Positions 1 through 7,909 of a stretch of 24,678 nucleotides of DNA are shown piece by piece; within the stretch, counting starts at the first letter, position 1; every line of letters starts with the position of its first letter. The notes below the pieces were generated by a model that worked only from the letters and a program-made list of their open reading frames with translations, made no database searches and was not told the origin of the DNA. Position numbers and translations under genes: made by a program. Source of the DNA: Gammaproteobacteria bacterium. Its GTDB lineage: Bacteria > Pseudomonadota > Gammaproteobacteria > DSM-16500. Location: the NCBI GenBank assembly GCA_013287025.1, contig JABDEN010000021.1, positions 1 through 24,678 of the forward strand, read 5' to 3'.

Positions 1-817
1 CTTCTTTAACCAAAATATCAATTGCTTCATTATCTAATAAAATACCAACTTCGCCTTCTTCAAATATTGTTCCGCTACGAACATAGTTTTTATTAAAGAC
101 TACTTTTGGATTGCGTGATGGATCTAGATTTTTAATAAAATTTTGAACAGATTCAGCAATTTTCTCTCCTTCTCCTTCCTTTATTTCTAGCGCAGCTCGA
201 TCAAATTTGTTATCAAGAGAAATAAACTGCAATTGTTCAATACTTATTGATCCGTATGCTAAATAGCTAGTTTCTCCAAAAGTTGTTTTTGAATAAAATG
301 AATTACTAGCAATTTCATCACCTTTATCATTTTTGCCTTTTTCTTTAGATCCGGATTTTCCAAATTGTTCAAAATTACCATTATGTAACTGATCAACAAA
401 ATCTTCTAACAATAATGAACTTGTTCTTTTATAGCGATTATTCGGTCCTCCAACATAACCACGAACTAAACCGACCATTGAAGAAAGATACTTTGTCATT
501 TCAATATTTTCTAAGCCCTTTAATTGCACATAAGAATTCTCTTTAAATAAATGGTGTCGAATGCAATTCTGACTTATGTAAAGTGGAGTCTCCTTAAAAT
601 TAATATCTTGAGGTTCTTTCAGATATTTGTGGCCTGTTTCATCCTTTACTTGTCCCGTGTAATTAGAGTAGCCTCTAAGTTTAGGCATAGTATGATTAAT
701 TTTTCCAAGCTCACTATCTGTGGTTTTTAACTTTGTTGGTCCATTATAATTAACAACTCCATGACCTGATGCAGTTACTTTAAAATCCACGCTTTTAATA
801 CCAGTTACTTTTTGCAT
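1..817 (-). CDS. cas7fv: Cas7fv-like backbone subunit of a type I-F2 CRISPR effector complex (partial, C-terminus off the window)
   Basis: The reading frame opens at ATG 817 and stays open to the window edge, giving 272 codons with no stop. A good ribosome binding site (TGAGGAG) lies 7 nt before the ATG, and the start is only 3 nt after the cas2-3 stop, so translation is probably coupled. The protein starts [20 protein letters not shown] and later contains [17 protein letters not shown], a [22 protein letters not shown] stretch beginning near residue 133, and [15 protein letters not shown]. From memory this matches the Cas7fv family of the Shewanella putrefaciens type I-F variant, in which Cas7 subunits coat the crRNA. 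It does not resemble Cas8f/Csy1, which normally follows cas2-3 in classical I-F loci. The expected next genes, cas5fv and cas6f, would lie left of position 1. The Cas7fv assignment is recalled, not searched; the gene order supports it. Confidence 0.75.
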   Translation of the reverse strand, partial: MQKVTGIKSVDFKVTASGHGVVNYNGPTKLKTTDSELGKINHTMPKLRGYSNYTGQVKDETGHKYLKEPQDINFKETPLYISQNCIRHHLFKENSYVQLKGLENIEMTKYLSSMVGLVRGYVGGPNNRYKRTSSLLLEDFVDQLHNGNFEQFGKSGSKEKGKNDKGDEIASNSFYSKTTFGETSYLAYGSISIEQLQFISLDNKFDRAALEIKEGEGEKIAESVQNFIKNLDPSRNPKVVFNKNYVRSGTIFEEGEVGILLDNEAIDILVKE

Positions 818-820
818 AAA

Positions 821-3754
821 TTACTCCTCATTTGAATTTAATTGTTTAATAGAAATTGCGCCAATTGGTTGTCTATCACATACGGCATAATAAATGGCAT
901 AATTATGTCGCTCTCTTTCTCCGCCTACACGTAGCAAATCGTTCGGTGTATAGCTAAGATAAATAGGAAATTCTGGATCTCTTGCTTCATTTAGTAATAT
1001 AGAATCTTTATAAGCTTTCTTTGTTCCTAAAATATTGTGATGTTTTTTCTGCATATGTGCTAATAAATTTCTTACACTATTTCCATATCCTTCAATTTCA
1101 TCTTTTGAAGCCGTTAAATTATCAAAATCTTCGCGCTCATTAATTGGCATTTGATAGGCATATTGTTCAAGAAACTCAGGTTGGTTTAGATTGTTAAGAT
1201 TTATTATCGCCATCTGCACAAAACGATTTTCCCCACGCAAAGAATTTTTACTAATTTTAGCCCTTTTTGCTAGATTTGTTTTTTTCGAAGGAATAACGAT
1301 TGGATCAATTACTTTGTAATCAATTAGTTTAATACTGGATTTGAATGAACCTATCAAATCAGATTCAATAAATTTTTTGGCATTATCGGATTTATAAAAT
1401 TTTTCATATTGCTCATATAACCAAGACAGTTCGAATGGTTTATCACTAAGTTCTGATTGTAAAAATTTATACCATTCTTTAGTTGAGCCAAATTCAAAAT
1501 TCCTTACTAAAAATTTTGCGCAAGGTCCCACTCCTTTACCTTGATGGATTGATTCTGGAATTGCGATAGAATAAATATTAACATCATTATTTTTACCAAA
1601 ACGATCAAGTCTACCCAGTCTTTGTAAGGAATTCTCAGGAGTAGTAATTTCAGAAATCATATTATCACAGCTTATATTAAGCGAAGCTTGAACAATTGGA
1701 CCACTACGCAAAATATCATACAGATTTTGACCATCTTCTTTAAAAGATTCATAAACACTCTTGAATAATTCATTCTTATCACTTTTCTTAAATTTTGAAT
1801 GAAACAAAATTGCATTTTCATTTTTCAAATTCCAAATAAAACTTTTTTGAGCAGTAATGGCAGTATTGCTTATTATAAAAGTTTTAGCCCTTTGTTTTTG
1901 ATAAAGAGGATTGCTATCATCTTGTTTAGTTTCATCAAAAATTTTGAATTCAATTTTATATTTTCTTTGATTGAAAGATGGCATTGCAACTACATCATAA
2001 GATTCGATATCTAGTATTTGTTTTAAATAAAAGTAATGTGGAGTTGCAGATACAAGTAATGTATTAGACATTTTGCCCTGCTGTTTCTTACACTCTACTA
2101 ATTCAGCAAAAAGCAAATTGAAGGCTGGCATATTAACATATTCGTGAAACTCATCAAATACTATGTGTGCATTTAAGTAGTTAATTAAGGTATCAACTTT
2201 GGTGTGAGTAATGATAGAATTTAAAATTTGATCTATAGTGGTAATTACAATGTCACCGGAAAAATATTCATTTTCTGGAGTTAAGCTATCCCACTTATTG
2301 GTAAATTTAAATTCACCAGTATTGATCTCTATTCTGGCATTTGGAAGATATTGTTCCGATATTAAATCAGTGAATAAACCTTGACAAATTTGCACTCTTG
2401 GACAAATCCAAATTATTTGCTTAGCTTTTGATAAATATGCCCATTCAAGACCAATCTTTGTTTTTCCACAGCCCGCTGGACCTGAAAGAACTGCAATATC
2501 TTTTTTATCAACTAGTAGATTCGCAATTTCATTTTGTTTTTTGCTTCTTTCTTGATCTGGAAATGATTTCAGGGAAGTTTCAATTTGAGAACACAAATTA
2601 GAATCTTTTATTATCGATAGGTGATTTTCAACTAAATCGTTTAGTTTTTTATCTTGAATAGAAATTTGTAAATCTGATGCAGAAAGTTTAGATATCAAGC
2701 GATCTGCTGATATAACACATGACCTAATTATATTATTTTCTGCATTAAAGCGAATTTGTGATTGATAATTTTCTAAAGTTAAATCTTCAGATTTATAATT
2801 TTTATAATTTGGTAATGATTTACCTTCTAAAGTTGAGATTTTATCTAGATCAATTTTTTCTTTAAAGGTTTCTAGGAGAATAGAACTTTCAGTTATTGAT
2901 CTATATTTATGATCAACATCACATACTCTTTTTAATAGAGAAACTACCTTTTCTAAGATATTTTCAAATGATTGCTCTTTAAGATTGTTTTTAAATTTTA
3001 TGTAAATTTTTTCATAATCATTAAATTTTTTTTCTTCTTTTCGAAAAGGCTTGGCATGATGCCAATATATGGCATGTTTTATTGATTTTTTATTATCAGG
3101 ATTAAAAAATTTTAGATCCAAATCATCAAGCAATTCATAAAGCAAAACTGATATTTCATGATGTCTTGGATGATCTTCAAAACTAAATTTTTTATTATCA
3201 ATATGTTGTCCATCTTCAACGACATAATCTTTTTTCTTTGGATCAACTACCCATTCTTGAAAACGAGGATCAATTTTTCCTAAATCATGAAGGCATCCCG
3301 CAATAAAAGCTGTTTTTGCATAATCAATTTTTTCTGGTAAAAGTTTTTCATATAATTTTTCCGCTACATAACCAACTGCAAATAGATGGTCAGTTAAAGG
3401 TTGTAATTTAGTATTAGCATAAATCACACCTGCTCTTGGTTTATCGCTTATAATATCCATAAATAGTTCTTTTTGAGTTATATTAACTGGTACCATTCCT
3501 TGTGAATTAAATTTATCCCTATTACCCACAATCCAAACCAACTCGCTTCTACTACGAGAACGAAGCCAGTGACAAGAAATTGCGGTATTTTTTGTTGCTG
3601 TTTGGCGCAAGAGTTTTTTTACAGTAATTAACCCATCTTCAGTAATTATAGTTTGCCAAGTATTATCTCCGATACGATTAGCAAAAGCGTCTAAAACTTT
3701 TCTAGTTCTGTTCAACGCTTTTTTTTCACACTGACTGATAAAAGTAACCATCAT
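821..3754 (-). CDS. cas3: Cas2-Cas3 fusion nuclease-helicase, type I-F
   Basis: This 977-residue protein is the I-F target-degrading nuclease-helicase with Cas2 fused at its N-terminus. Residues 1-90 are the Cas2-like part (TFISQCEKKAL, the AISCHW region and LVWIVGNRD are typical). The HD nuclease follows, with LHDLGK near residue 155 and further His pairs (HHE, WHHAKP). The superfamily 2 helicase core has a Walker A motif GPAGCGKT near 426, a DEAH-type box written DEFH near 535, motif III SATP near 569 and motif VI QRLGRLDR near 714. A long C-terminal region follows. In the I-F family the Cas2 part joins Cas1 for spacer integration, and the HD and helicase parts unwind and cut target DNA recruited by the crRNA complex. 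The start overlaps the cas1 stop by 4 nt (ATGA), and a second ATG follows at once. All catalytic motifs are intact, so the gene is probably functional. Confidence 0.95.
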   Translation of the reverse strand: MMVTFISQCEKKALNRTRKVLDAFANRIGDNTWQTIITEDGLITVKKLLRQTATKNTAISCHWLRSRSRSELVWIVGNRDKFNSQGMVPVNITQKELFMDIISDKPRAGVIYANTKLQPLTDHLFAVGYVAEKLYEKLLPEKIDYAKTAFIAGCLHDLGKIDPRFQEWVVDPKKKDYVVEDGQHIDNKKFSFEDHPRHHEISVLLYELLDDLDLKFFNPDNKKSIKHAIYWHHAKPFRKEEKKFNDYEKIYIKFKNNLKEQSFENILEKVVSLLKRVCDVDHKYRSITESSILLETFKEKIDLDKISTLEGKSLPNYKNYKSEDLTLENYQSQIRFNAENNIIRSCVISADRLISKLSASDLQISIQDKKLNDLVENHLSIIKDSNLCSQIETSLKSFPDQERSKKQNEIANLLVDKKDIAVLSGPAGCGKTKIGLEWAYLSKAKQIIWICPRVQICQGLFTDLISEQYLPNARIEINTGEFKFTNKWDSLTPENEYFSGDIVITTIDQILNSIITHTKVDTLINYLNAHIVFDEFHEYVNMPAFNLLFAELVECKKQQGKMSNTLLVSATPHYFYLKQILDIESYDVVAMPSFNQRKYKIEFKIFDETKQDDSNPLYQKQRAKTFIISNTAITAQKSFIWNLKNENAILFHSKFKKSDKNELFKSVYESFKEDGQNLYDILRSGPIVQASLNISCDNMISEITTPENSLQRLGRLDRFGKNNDVNIYSIAIPESIHQGKGVGPCAKFLVRNFEFGSTKEWYKFLQSELSDKPFELSWLYEQYEKFYKSDNAKKFIESDLIGSFKSSIKLIDYKVIDPIVIPSKKTNLAKRAKISKNSLRGENRFVQMAIINLNNLNQPEFLEQYAYQMPINEREDFDNLTASKDEIEGYGNSVRNLLAHMQKKHHNILGTKKAYKDSILLNEARDPEFPIYLSYTPNDLLRVGGERERHNYAIYYAVCDRQPIGAISIKQLNSNEE

Positions 3755-4749
3755 AGTTTTTCGCTATTTTGTATTTCGATATTGCTTGATGTCTTACCAG
3801 TAACATAATTTTTTAATGCTGCAGCCTTAACTTCATCAAACATAAAATCCAAAACTTTATGTTCTGTAAATTTTTGTAAAATTTGTTGGCGAAATTCTTG
3901 TTCGGTTGCTTTTTCTTTAGCGCAAATAAAAGACCATGGGAGAACAATGGCATCTTTAATTAAATCTGCGACATCAAAAACTAAAGCGCCGCGGCGTGTT
4001 TTGCCATGCATTACGGCAAAACTATGAGAAATTCCTAAAACCCAAAGTGTGGTAGCAGCAAGGCCATATGCGAGATAGTTTCCATGATTTAGAAAAGTAT
4101 TTGCTAAATCCGCAGAACTATGTTCGCGCACAAAATCATCTGTTTTTGTTATTTTGGCTGAAATTTTGTATAATTTTTTGGTAAGTAGAGCTTCTTTTAA
4201 TAAAAGGTCTCCAACTTTTTTAGTATGATCAATTTCATTTTCAAAACTATCTAATGCAGAAATTATATTAAAATCATCTATATAAAAACCTTCTTGTTTG
4301 AGATCGCGATCTTTACTCCAAATATTTTTTAGAAAATTAATTCGTGATTTTTGAAAATTTTTGGCAACTTCAAGTCGCTTAGATTCATCAAACCAGAAAC
4401 TCATCCAACCTTGCATATATTCAGTTGGTCGATATTCACTTTGAGGCGATAGCCACTCTATTTCATTTCCAGAAATTAAAGGAGTACCTCCATTTCCGCT
4501 AAATCCAATCATTACTGAGGCGGAAGCTAACATTCTTACGGCAGATTGTGTAATTGAAGTTCCTATTCCAAGCAAGATAACAGTTGTATTGGCAATTGGT
4601 ATATTCCAATAATTATTATTATTTTTATCTTCCATTAAATAAACGACTCGCCCATCTTTTACCATTACTCGGCATTTTTCTAAATAAAAAATGTTAGCGC
4701 GCTTTGAATGTAAAATAGTTTTTAAATCTGAACCAACGATATCTCTCAT
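3751..4749 (-). CDS. cas1: CRISPR adaptation endonuclease Cas1, type I-F
   Basis: The 332-residue product is the integrase that inserts new spacers into the CRISPR array together with Cas2, here the Cas2 part of Cas2-3. The N-terminal signature SDLKTILHSKRANIFYLEKC and the following WNIPIANTTVILL are characteristic of the I-F Cas1 subfamily, and the length is normal for it. The predicted metal-binding residues are all present: Glu186, His248 (in MHGKTRRG), Asp259 and Asp262 (in FDVADLIKD). Their spacing is almost the same as in the well-studied Pseudomonas I-F enzyme. The gene lies between a short HTH gene (11-nt gap) and cas2-3 (4-nt overlap). No clear Shine-Dalgarno sequence precedes the ATG, so translation may depend on coupling to the upstream HTH gene. 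The adaptation module appears complete. Confidence 0.96.
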   Translation of the reverse strand: MRDIVGSDLKTILHSKRANIFYLEKCRVMVKDGRVVYLMEDKNNNNYWNIPIANTTVILLGIGTSITQSAVRMLASASVMIGFSGNGGTPLISGNEIEWLSPQSEYRPTEYMQGWMSFWFDESKRLEVAKNFQKSRINFLKNIWSKDRDLKQEGFYIDDFNIISALDSFENEIDHTKKVGDLLLKEALLTKKLYKISAKITKTDDFVREHSSADLANTFLNHGNYLAYGLAATTLWVLGISHSFAVMHGKTRRGALVFDVADLIKDAIVLPWSFICAKEKATEQEFRQQILQKFTEHKVLDFMFDEVKAAALKNYVTGKTSSNIEIQNSEKL

Positions 4750-4760
4750 TAATAAAAAAG

Positions 4761-4997
4761 TTACTTTAGCAAATCTATCCTATACTTAACCTCATCATTC
4801 TCAAATCTGATTCCAGCTTTTTCAAATGCATCAATAATTTTTTCTAATGTATCTACTTTTAAATTTCTTAGCCCTCTTTCAAAATCAGCCAAAGTTGTTT
4901 TATTGATTCCTGCTTTCTCACTCAAATCATCTTGTTTCCAACTTAATAAATCTCTTGCTGCTTTGCATTGTTGATAGGTAATTATTACTTTTGCCAT
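4761..4997 (-). CDS. Small XRE-family HTH transcriptional regulator at the head of the cas operon
   Basis: This 78-residue protein is almost entirely one Cro/C1-type helix-turn-helix. Residues 9-35 carry QCKAARDLLSWKQDDLSEKA with the recognition helix NKTTLADFERG after it, then a short C-terminal tail FENDEVKYRI. Stand-alone domains of this build are common in alphaproteobacteria. The gene is the first of the minus-strand operon, 11 nt before cas1, so it is very likely co-transcribed with the cas genes. An inverted repeat 60-90 bp upstream of its ATG (5029-5083) is a candidate operator. The simplest role is an autoregulator that also sets cas expression, but its target is not shown by the sequence. 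It could instead be a chance neighbour captured with the locus. Confidence 0.8.
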   Translation of the reverse strand: MAKVIITYQQCKAARDLLSWKQDDLSEKAGINKTTLADFERGLRNLKVDTLEKIIDAFEKAGIRFENDEVKYRIDLLK

Positions 4998-5028
4998 GTT
5001 TTATTATTATTTATAAAGTTTATTGACT

Positions 5029-5083
5029 AATAGAATTTTATTGCTTATTTTATGATTTAAATTCTATTTTTTATGAATTTAAA
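5029..5083. promoter_or_regulatory. Nested inverted repeats in the HTH/cas - histidine kinase divergent promoter region (candidate operator)
   Basis: The 184-bp region between the divergent HTH gene and kinase gene contains TTTAAATTC (5056-5064), a 10-bp spacer and its exact reverse complement GAATTTAAA (5075-5083). The left arm also overlaps a second perfect inverted pair, AATAGAATTT (5029-5038) with AAATTCTATT (5059-5068). The shared core GAATTT or its complement therefore occurs three times. This layout would suit binding of a dimeric HTH regulator. The region is very AT-rich, which raises the chance of accidental palindromes, so the operator role is inference. Confidence 0.45.
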
Positions 5084-5181
5084 CTCTTTTATAGGAAGTT
5101 TTATCCTATTAAGAGGCGCAAAGGAATCAATTTAAAATCAAAATTATATAAATTGAAATCATAATCTCAAAATTATTAGAA

Positions 5182-5841
5182 ATGGATCAATCATTACTCA
5201 ATCAAAACCTAAAATCTCTAGCTTCTTCAATTGCTCATGAAACTAGAAATCCTTTAACTGCAATTCAAGGTTGTTGTGAGTTAATTAAAGATAATTTGAC
5301 TCAAGCGATGGAATTTATTGAGTTGATCTCGGTTTCTTCAACTAGAGGATTATCAATTATTGATATTATCTTGGCTAATGTTAGGGAAGAAAAAATTGAT
5401 GAAACAAAGTTTGTTGAGCTTTCAATTGCCGATGTTGTGAATTTAGCAATTAAAGAATATGGGTTTGAGAGTGACGAAGAAAAAAAGTTCATTAATCTTA
5501 ATTTAGAAAATGATTTTATTTTTAAAGGTGATGAAACTTTGATGGTTTTTGTTTTGTTTAATCTTCTTAAGAACTCGCTTTATTACAAAGCTAAAATTGA
5601 TATTTGGTTAGGAAGTGATGATGGTTTTAATTGTGTTTACTTCAAAGATGATGGAATTGGGATTTCTGCTGATAAATTACCGCATATTTTTGATGATTTC
5701 TTTACAAGTAATAAAAAGGGTGGTACAGGACTAGGTTTACCATTTTGCAAAAGAATAATGCAGGCTTTTGATGGCAATATAATTTGTGAATCAAGAGAGA
5801 GGGAGGGGGTTTTATTTTCCTTAAAATTTCCAATTAATTAA
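5182..5841 (+). CDS. Sensor-less histidine kinase core (HisKA + HATPase)
   Basis: The 219-residue protein consists only of the two kinase core domains. The dimerisation/phosphoacceptor helix holds SSIAHETRNPLTAIQG with the candidate phosphorylated His19. The ATP-binding part has the N box (FNLLKNSLYY, about residue 130), the G1 box DDGIGIS (about 157) and the G2 box GGTGLGLPF (about 182). There is no signal peptide, membrane segment or PAS/GAF domain. The frame is closed by a TAA at 5149-5151 and has no earlier ATG, so an upstream sensor is not encoded contiguously. No response regulator is next to it. It could be a soluble kinase that works with a separate sensor, or the surviving 3' part of a larger kinase. 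It is divergent from the HTH-cas operon across a 184-bp shared promoter region. A kinase assignment is secure; its signal and partner are unknown. Confidence 0.88.
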   Translation: MDQSLLNQNLKSLASSIAHETRNPLTAIQGCCELIKDNLTQAMEFIELISVSSTRGLSIIDIILANVREEKIDETKFVELSIADVVNLAIKEYGFESDEEKKFINLNLENDFIFKGDETLMVFVLFNLLKNSLYYKAKIDIWLGSDDGFNCVYFKDDGIGISADKLPHIFDDFFTSNKKGGTGLGLPFCKRIMQAFDGNIICESREREGVLFSLKFPIN

Positions 5842-5858
5842 GGGTTGGCGCTGAATGT

Positions 5859-5944
5859 AGTAAAAGTACCGGGAGTCACCACCACGCAAACCCTGCGTGT
5901 TGTTATTTTTTACTGTGAAGTTGTTGTATGAATAACAACTCCCG
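5859..5944. other. Compact structured intergenic element (possible small RNA or palindromic element)
   Basis: Between the kinase stop and the lipoprotein gene is a short stretch richer in G+C than its surroundings, with several perfect complementary segments: AGTAAAA 5859-5865 with TTTTACT 5908-5914; CGGGAGT 5870-5876 with ACTCCCG 5938-5944; a tight hairpin CACGCA 5883-5888 / TGCGTG 5894-5899 with a 5-nt loop; and AGTTGTT 5919-5925 with AACAACT 5934-5940. Some pairings are mutually exclusive, as in a switching or pseudoknotted RNA. I recognise no known RNA family and see no strong terminator. It could also be a palindromic interspersed element of the kind seen in Rickettsia. Confidence 0.4.
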
Positions 5945-6074
5945 ATGAGTTAAATGGTAAATTTGGATCCACTCTTTTTCAAGAATAATTTCTGGTTTGT
6001 TGGTTTTTGATTAGAAATGAATATTAATATTGTCGTTAAGACAGTATAATTAAAGAACACAAATTTATCATTTT

Positions 6075-6761
6075 TTATTTAACGGTTAAGGCTGTTTCTT
6101 TATATAAATTTGTACAGGCTATAGCCGCATTTGTTAATTCTTCTTTTAAGATCTTCGCATTATCATTTAATAATTCATCGTAAGTTGGAGGATTTTCTAT
6201 TTCCCTTTTACTACCAGTTTTATGACAAGATCCTTCTGCAATAATTCTTGCATTTTTTAAATCAATTAACCTAAGTCTTGTTCCATATTGAGTTATATAA
6301 TGATTTACGTTAAATCTTATATAGATTATGCCCCAACCAGCAGTATTCACATCAAGAGCATAATCCGCTACATTGCGATATTGTTCTGATATTTTATCAA
6401 TATTATTACTCGTCTTTTCTTCTAGTCCTTTATCAATTATTTGAGCATTATATTTTGATTTAAATTCATTAGATAAATTCCTAGCAATTAGATATGAAGG
6501 ATCTTCAATTTGATTATTTTTTACTATTTTATTTCCATTATGAACCATCATTGCCGCGCCTGCAATACCACCAGTTAAGAGTGCGAAAGTCATATTTTTT
6601 GGAGTTGTAGCCATAAAACTTGGCGTTTCCCCATGAATAATAGCAATTGTTTTCCCGCTGATTATTGACGAATCATTTTGACTTAATGGAATAATTTTAT
6701 CGCTAGCGCAATTAGTTAATATTGGTAATAAAGTTAGTAATATGATGATTTTGTTTTTCAT
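6075..6761 (-). CDS. Putative lipoprotein of unknown function
   Basis: The 228-residue protein starts with a short basic n-region and a hydrophobic segment ending in LPILTNCASD. Cys18 is a plausible lipidated residue, although LTNC is a weak lipobox. Residues 52-72 form a glycine/alanine-rich hydrophobic stretch (FALLTGGIAGAAMMVHN) that could be a membrane hairpin. The rest is soluble-looking and ends near two cysteines (GSCHKTG and IACTNLY). No known domain is recognised. Upstream, 190 bp of intergenic DNA separates it from the membrane-protein gene at 6952, so it probably has its own promoter. A TATACT hexamer on the minus strand at 6834-6829 is a possible -10 element, without a clear -35. 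Secretion and membrane anchoring are likely; function is unknown. Confidence 0.7.
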   Translation of the reverse strand: MKNKIIILLTLLPILTNCASDKIIPLSQNDSSIISGKTIAIIHGETPSFMATTPKNMTFALLTGGIAGAAMMVHNGNKIVKNNQIEDPSYLIARNLSNEFKSKYNAQIIDKGLEEKTSNNIDKISEQYRNVADYALDVNTAGWGIIYIRFNVNHYITQYGTRLRLIDLKNARIIAEGSCHKTGSKREIENPPTYDELLNDNAKILKEELTNAAIACTNLYKETALTVK

Positions 6762-6951
6762 TTTTTTTATTAAAGATTGATATGGTTTTTACCAGTAGAG
6801 ATTTTTTCTTAATGGTAAATAAGGGGGTAGTATACACATTAAAATAACTTGATTATGAGGAATTTCCTATTTGGTATTTTAATTAAATATACTGTCACTT
6901 TATTTTCCTCTGTTGTTTTTGTTTAGGAATTAAGTAGGATTAATTGATCAG

Positions 6952-7407
6952 TTACAATTTTGCCATTACGGGAATTAGCAATCCAATTAAAAACCATAAC
7001 TCAAACAAAATTGATAACCAAAAATAATTTGAATATTTTAGAGATGAGAACATAAACTGATTATTAAGAATCTTTTTACTGGTATAAAAAATGCCAAAAC
7101 AAATAAGCAAAATTATTAATATTGTTGAGATACCAAATATATAGAATGTTACATCTTGGTCTAAAAAAATCATGTTTTTTAGAAATAGTATTAAGAGTAA
7201 TGGCACACCAAATACTGCCATATGAAGATTAAGGGAATAATATTTTACATTTTCCATACTAAACTTACCTCCAATAATAAAATTTAAGGTTTCTGATAGA
7301 AATGAAGATGCAAAAAGTGCTAAGATAAAACAGAAAACAATAGATAGTATTTCCTTTTTTTTATTAGTTTTAATCATATTAATTATTCCCATAAAGAGCA
7401 TAGCCAA
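6952..7407 (-). CDS. Small four-helix membrane protein of unknown function, downstream of the haemagglutinin
   Basis: The product (up to 151 residues) has four strongly hydrophobic segments: SIVFCFILALFASSFL, a second around VFGVPLLLILFL, a third around FGISTILIILLICFGIF, and a C-terminal one around FELWFLIGLLIPVMA. A lysine-rich cytoplasmic start (IKTNKKKEI) precedes the first. The longest frame uses a TTG start at 7407; internal ATG codons at MLF, MGI or MIK (about residue 12) are alternatives, and the last gives the most natural membrane topology. It lies 37 bp after the preceding membrane-protein gene and is probably in the haemagglutinin operon. No family is recognised. Its place behind a large TpsA exoprotein makes an immunity role possible but unproven. 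Confidence 0.65.
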   Translation of the reverse strand: MAMLFMGIINMIKTNKKKEILSIVFCFILALFASSFLSETLNFIIGGKFSMENVKYYSLNLHMAVFGVPLLLILFLKNMIFLDQDVTFYIFGISTILIILLICFGIFYTSKKILNNQFMFSSLKYSNYFWLSILFELWFLIGLLIPVMAKL

Positions 7408-7444
7408 TAGTCTATAAATTGGACGTTCTTATTCTTTCTAAGAG

Positions 7445-7897
7445 TTAACCTTTAATTTTTTGATTAATTAGATCGAAAGCTTTCATCTTATCTTTCAATG
7501 TAGCGTAAACTATTTTTTTGTCTCCATTTTTTAGAGTAAATTCAAAGTTTTTATAGATATTTTTTGTTAGTTCGAGAGATTTAATTTCTGAATATTTTAA
7601 TTCAATCTTACTTTTATTAAATAAATTAAAGACTAATTTTTTATCCAATAGTTCTAATGATTTTACATAGTCTCTAGCTACAAAGTATCCAGCCAATTGA
7701 CCGTATAAGCAAATACCAAGGAACAATCCTGTTAATCTTATATCTCGTAGTAGCATTCCGCTAAACATTTCAAAAAACATAAAGCCTTTACCAGCAGAAA
7801 TTGGTCTGATTATCATGAATAATAATATACAGCCAAATAGTATAAAACCCATTCTATATCTAGTATTAGATGCTCTCCAATCTGCGTAAAATTTCAT
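7445..7897 (-). CDS. Small membrane protein with PH-like C-terminal domain; candidate immunity protein
   Basis: The 150-residue protein has two hydrophobic segments in its first 75 residues (GFILFGCILLFMIIRPI and a second around LTGLFLGICLYGQLAGYFVA). A roughly 75-residue cytosolic tail follows, in which short strands alternate with charged turns (KLVFNLFNKSKIELKYSEI, then FEFTLKNGDKKIVYATL) and a final helix. That pattern resembles the small bacterial PH-like domains found on membrane proteins; this is a structural impression, not a motif match. It starts only 12 bp after the stop of the giant haemagglutinin gene. In CDI systems this is where the immunity gene sits, and immunity proteins to membrane-acting toxins are themselves membrane proteins. 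The role is inferred only from position and topology. Confidence 0.65.
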   Translation of the reverse strand: MKFYADWRASNTRYRMGFILFGCILLFMIIRPISAGKGFMFFEMFSGMLLRDIRLTGLFLGICLYGQLAGYFVARDYVKSLELLDKKLVFNLFNKSKIELKYSEIKSLELTKNIYKNFEFTLKNGDKKIVYATLKDKMKAFDLINQKIKG

Positions 7898-7909
7898 AAA
7901 TTATAATAA

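Noticed and set aside
1799..2014. Small plus-strand frame inside cas2-3
   Set aside because: It lies opposite the intact helicase coding sequence and has no features of its own.
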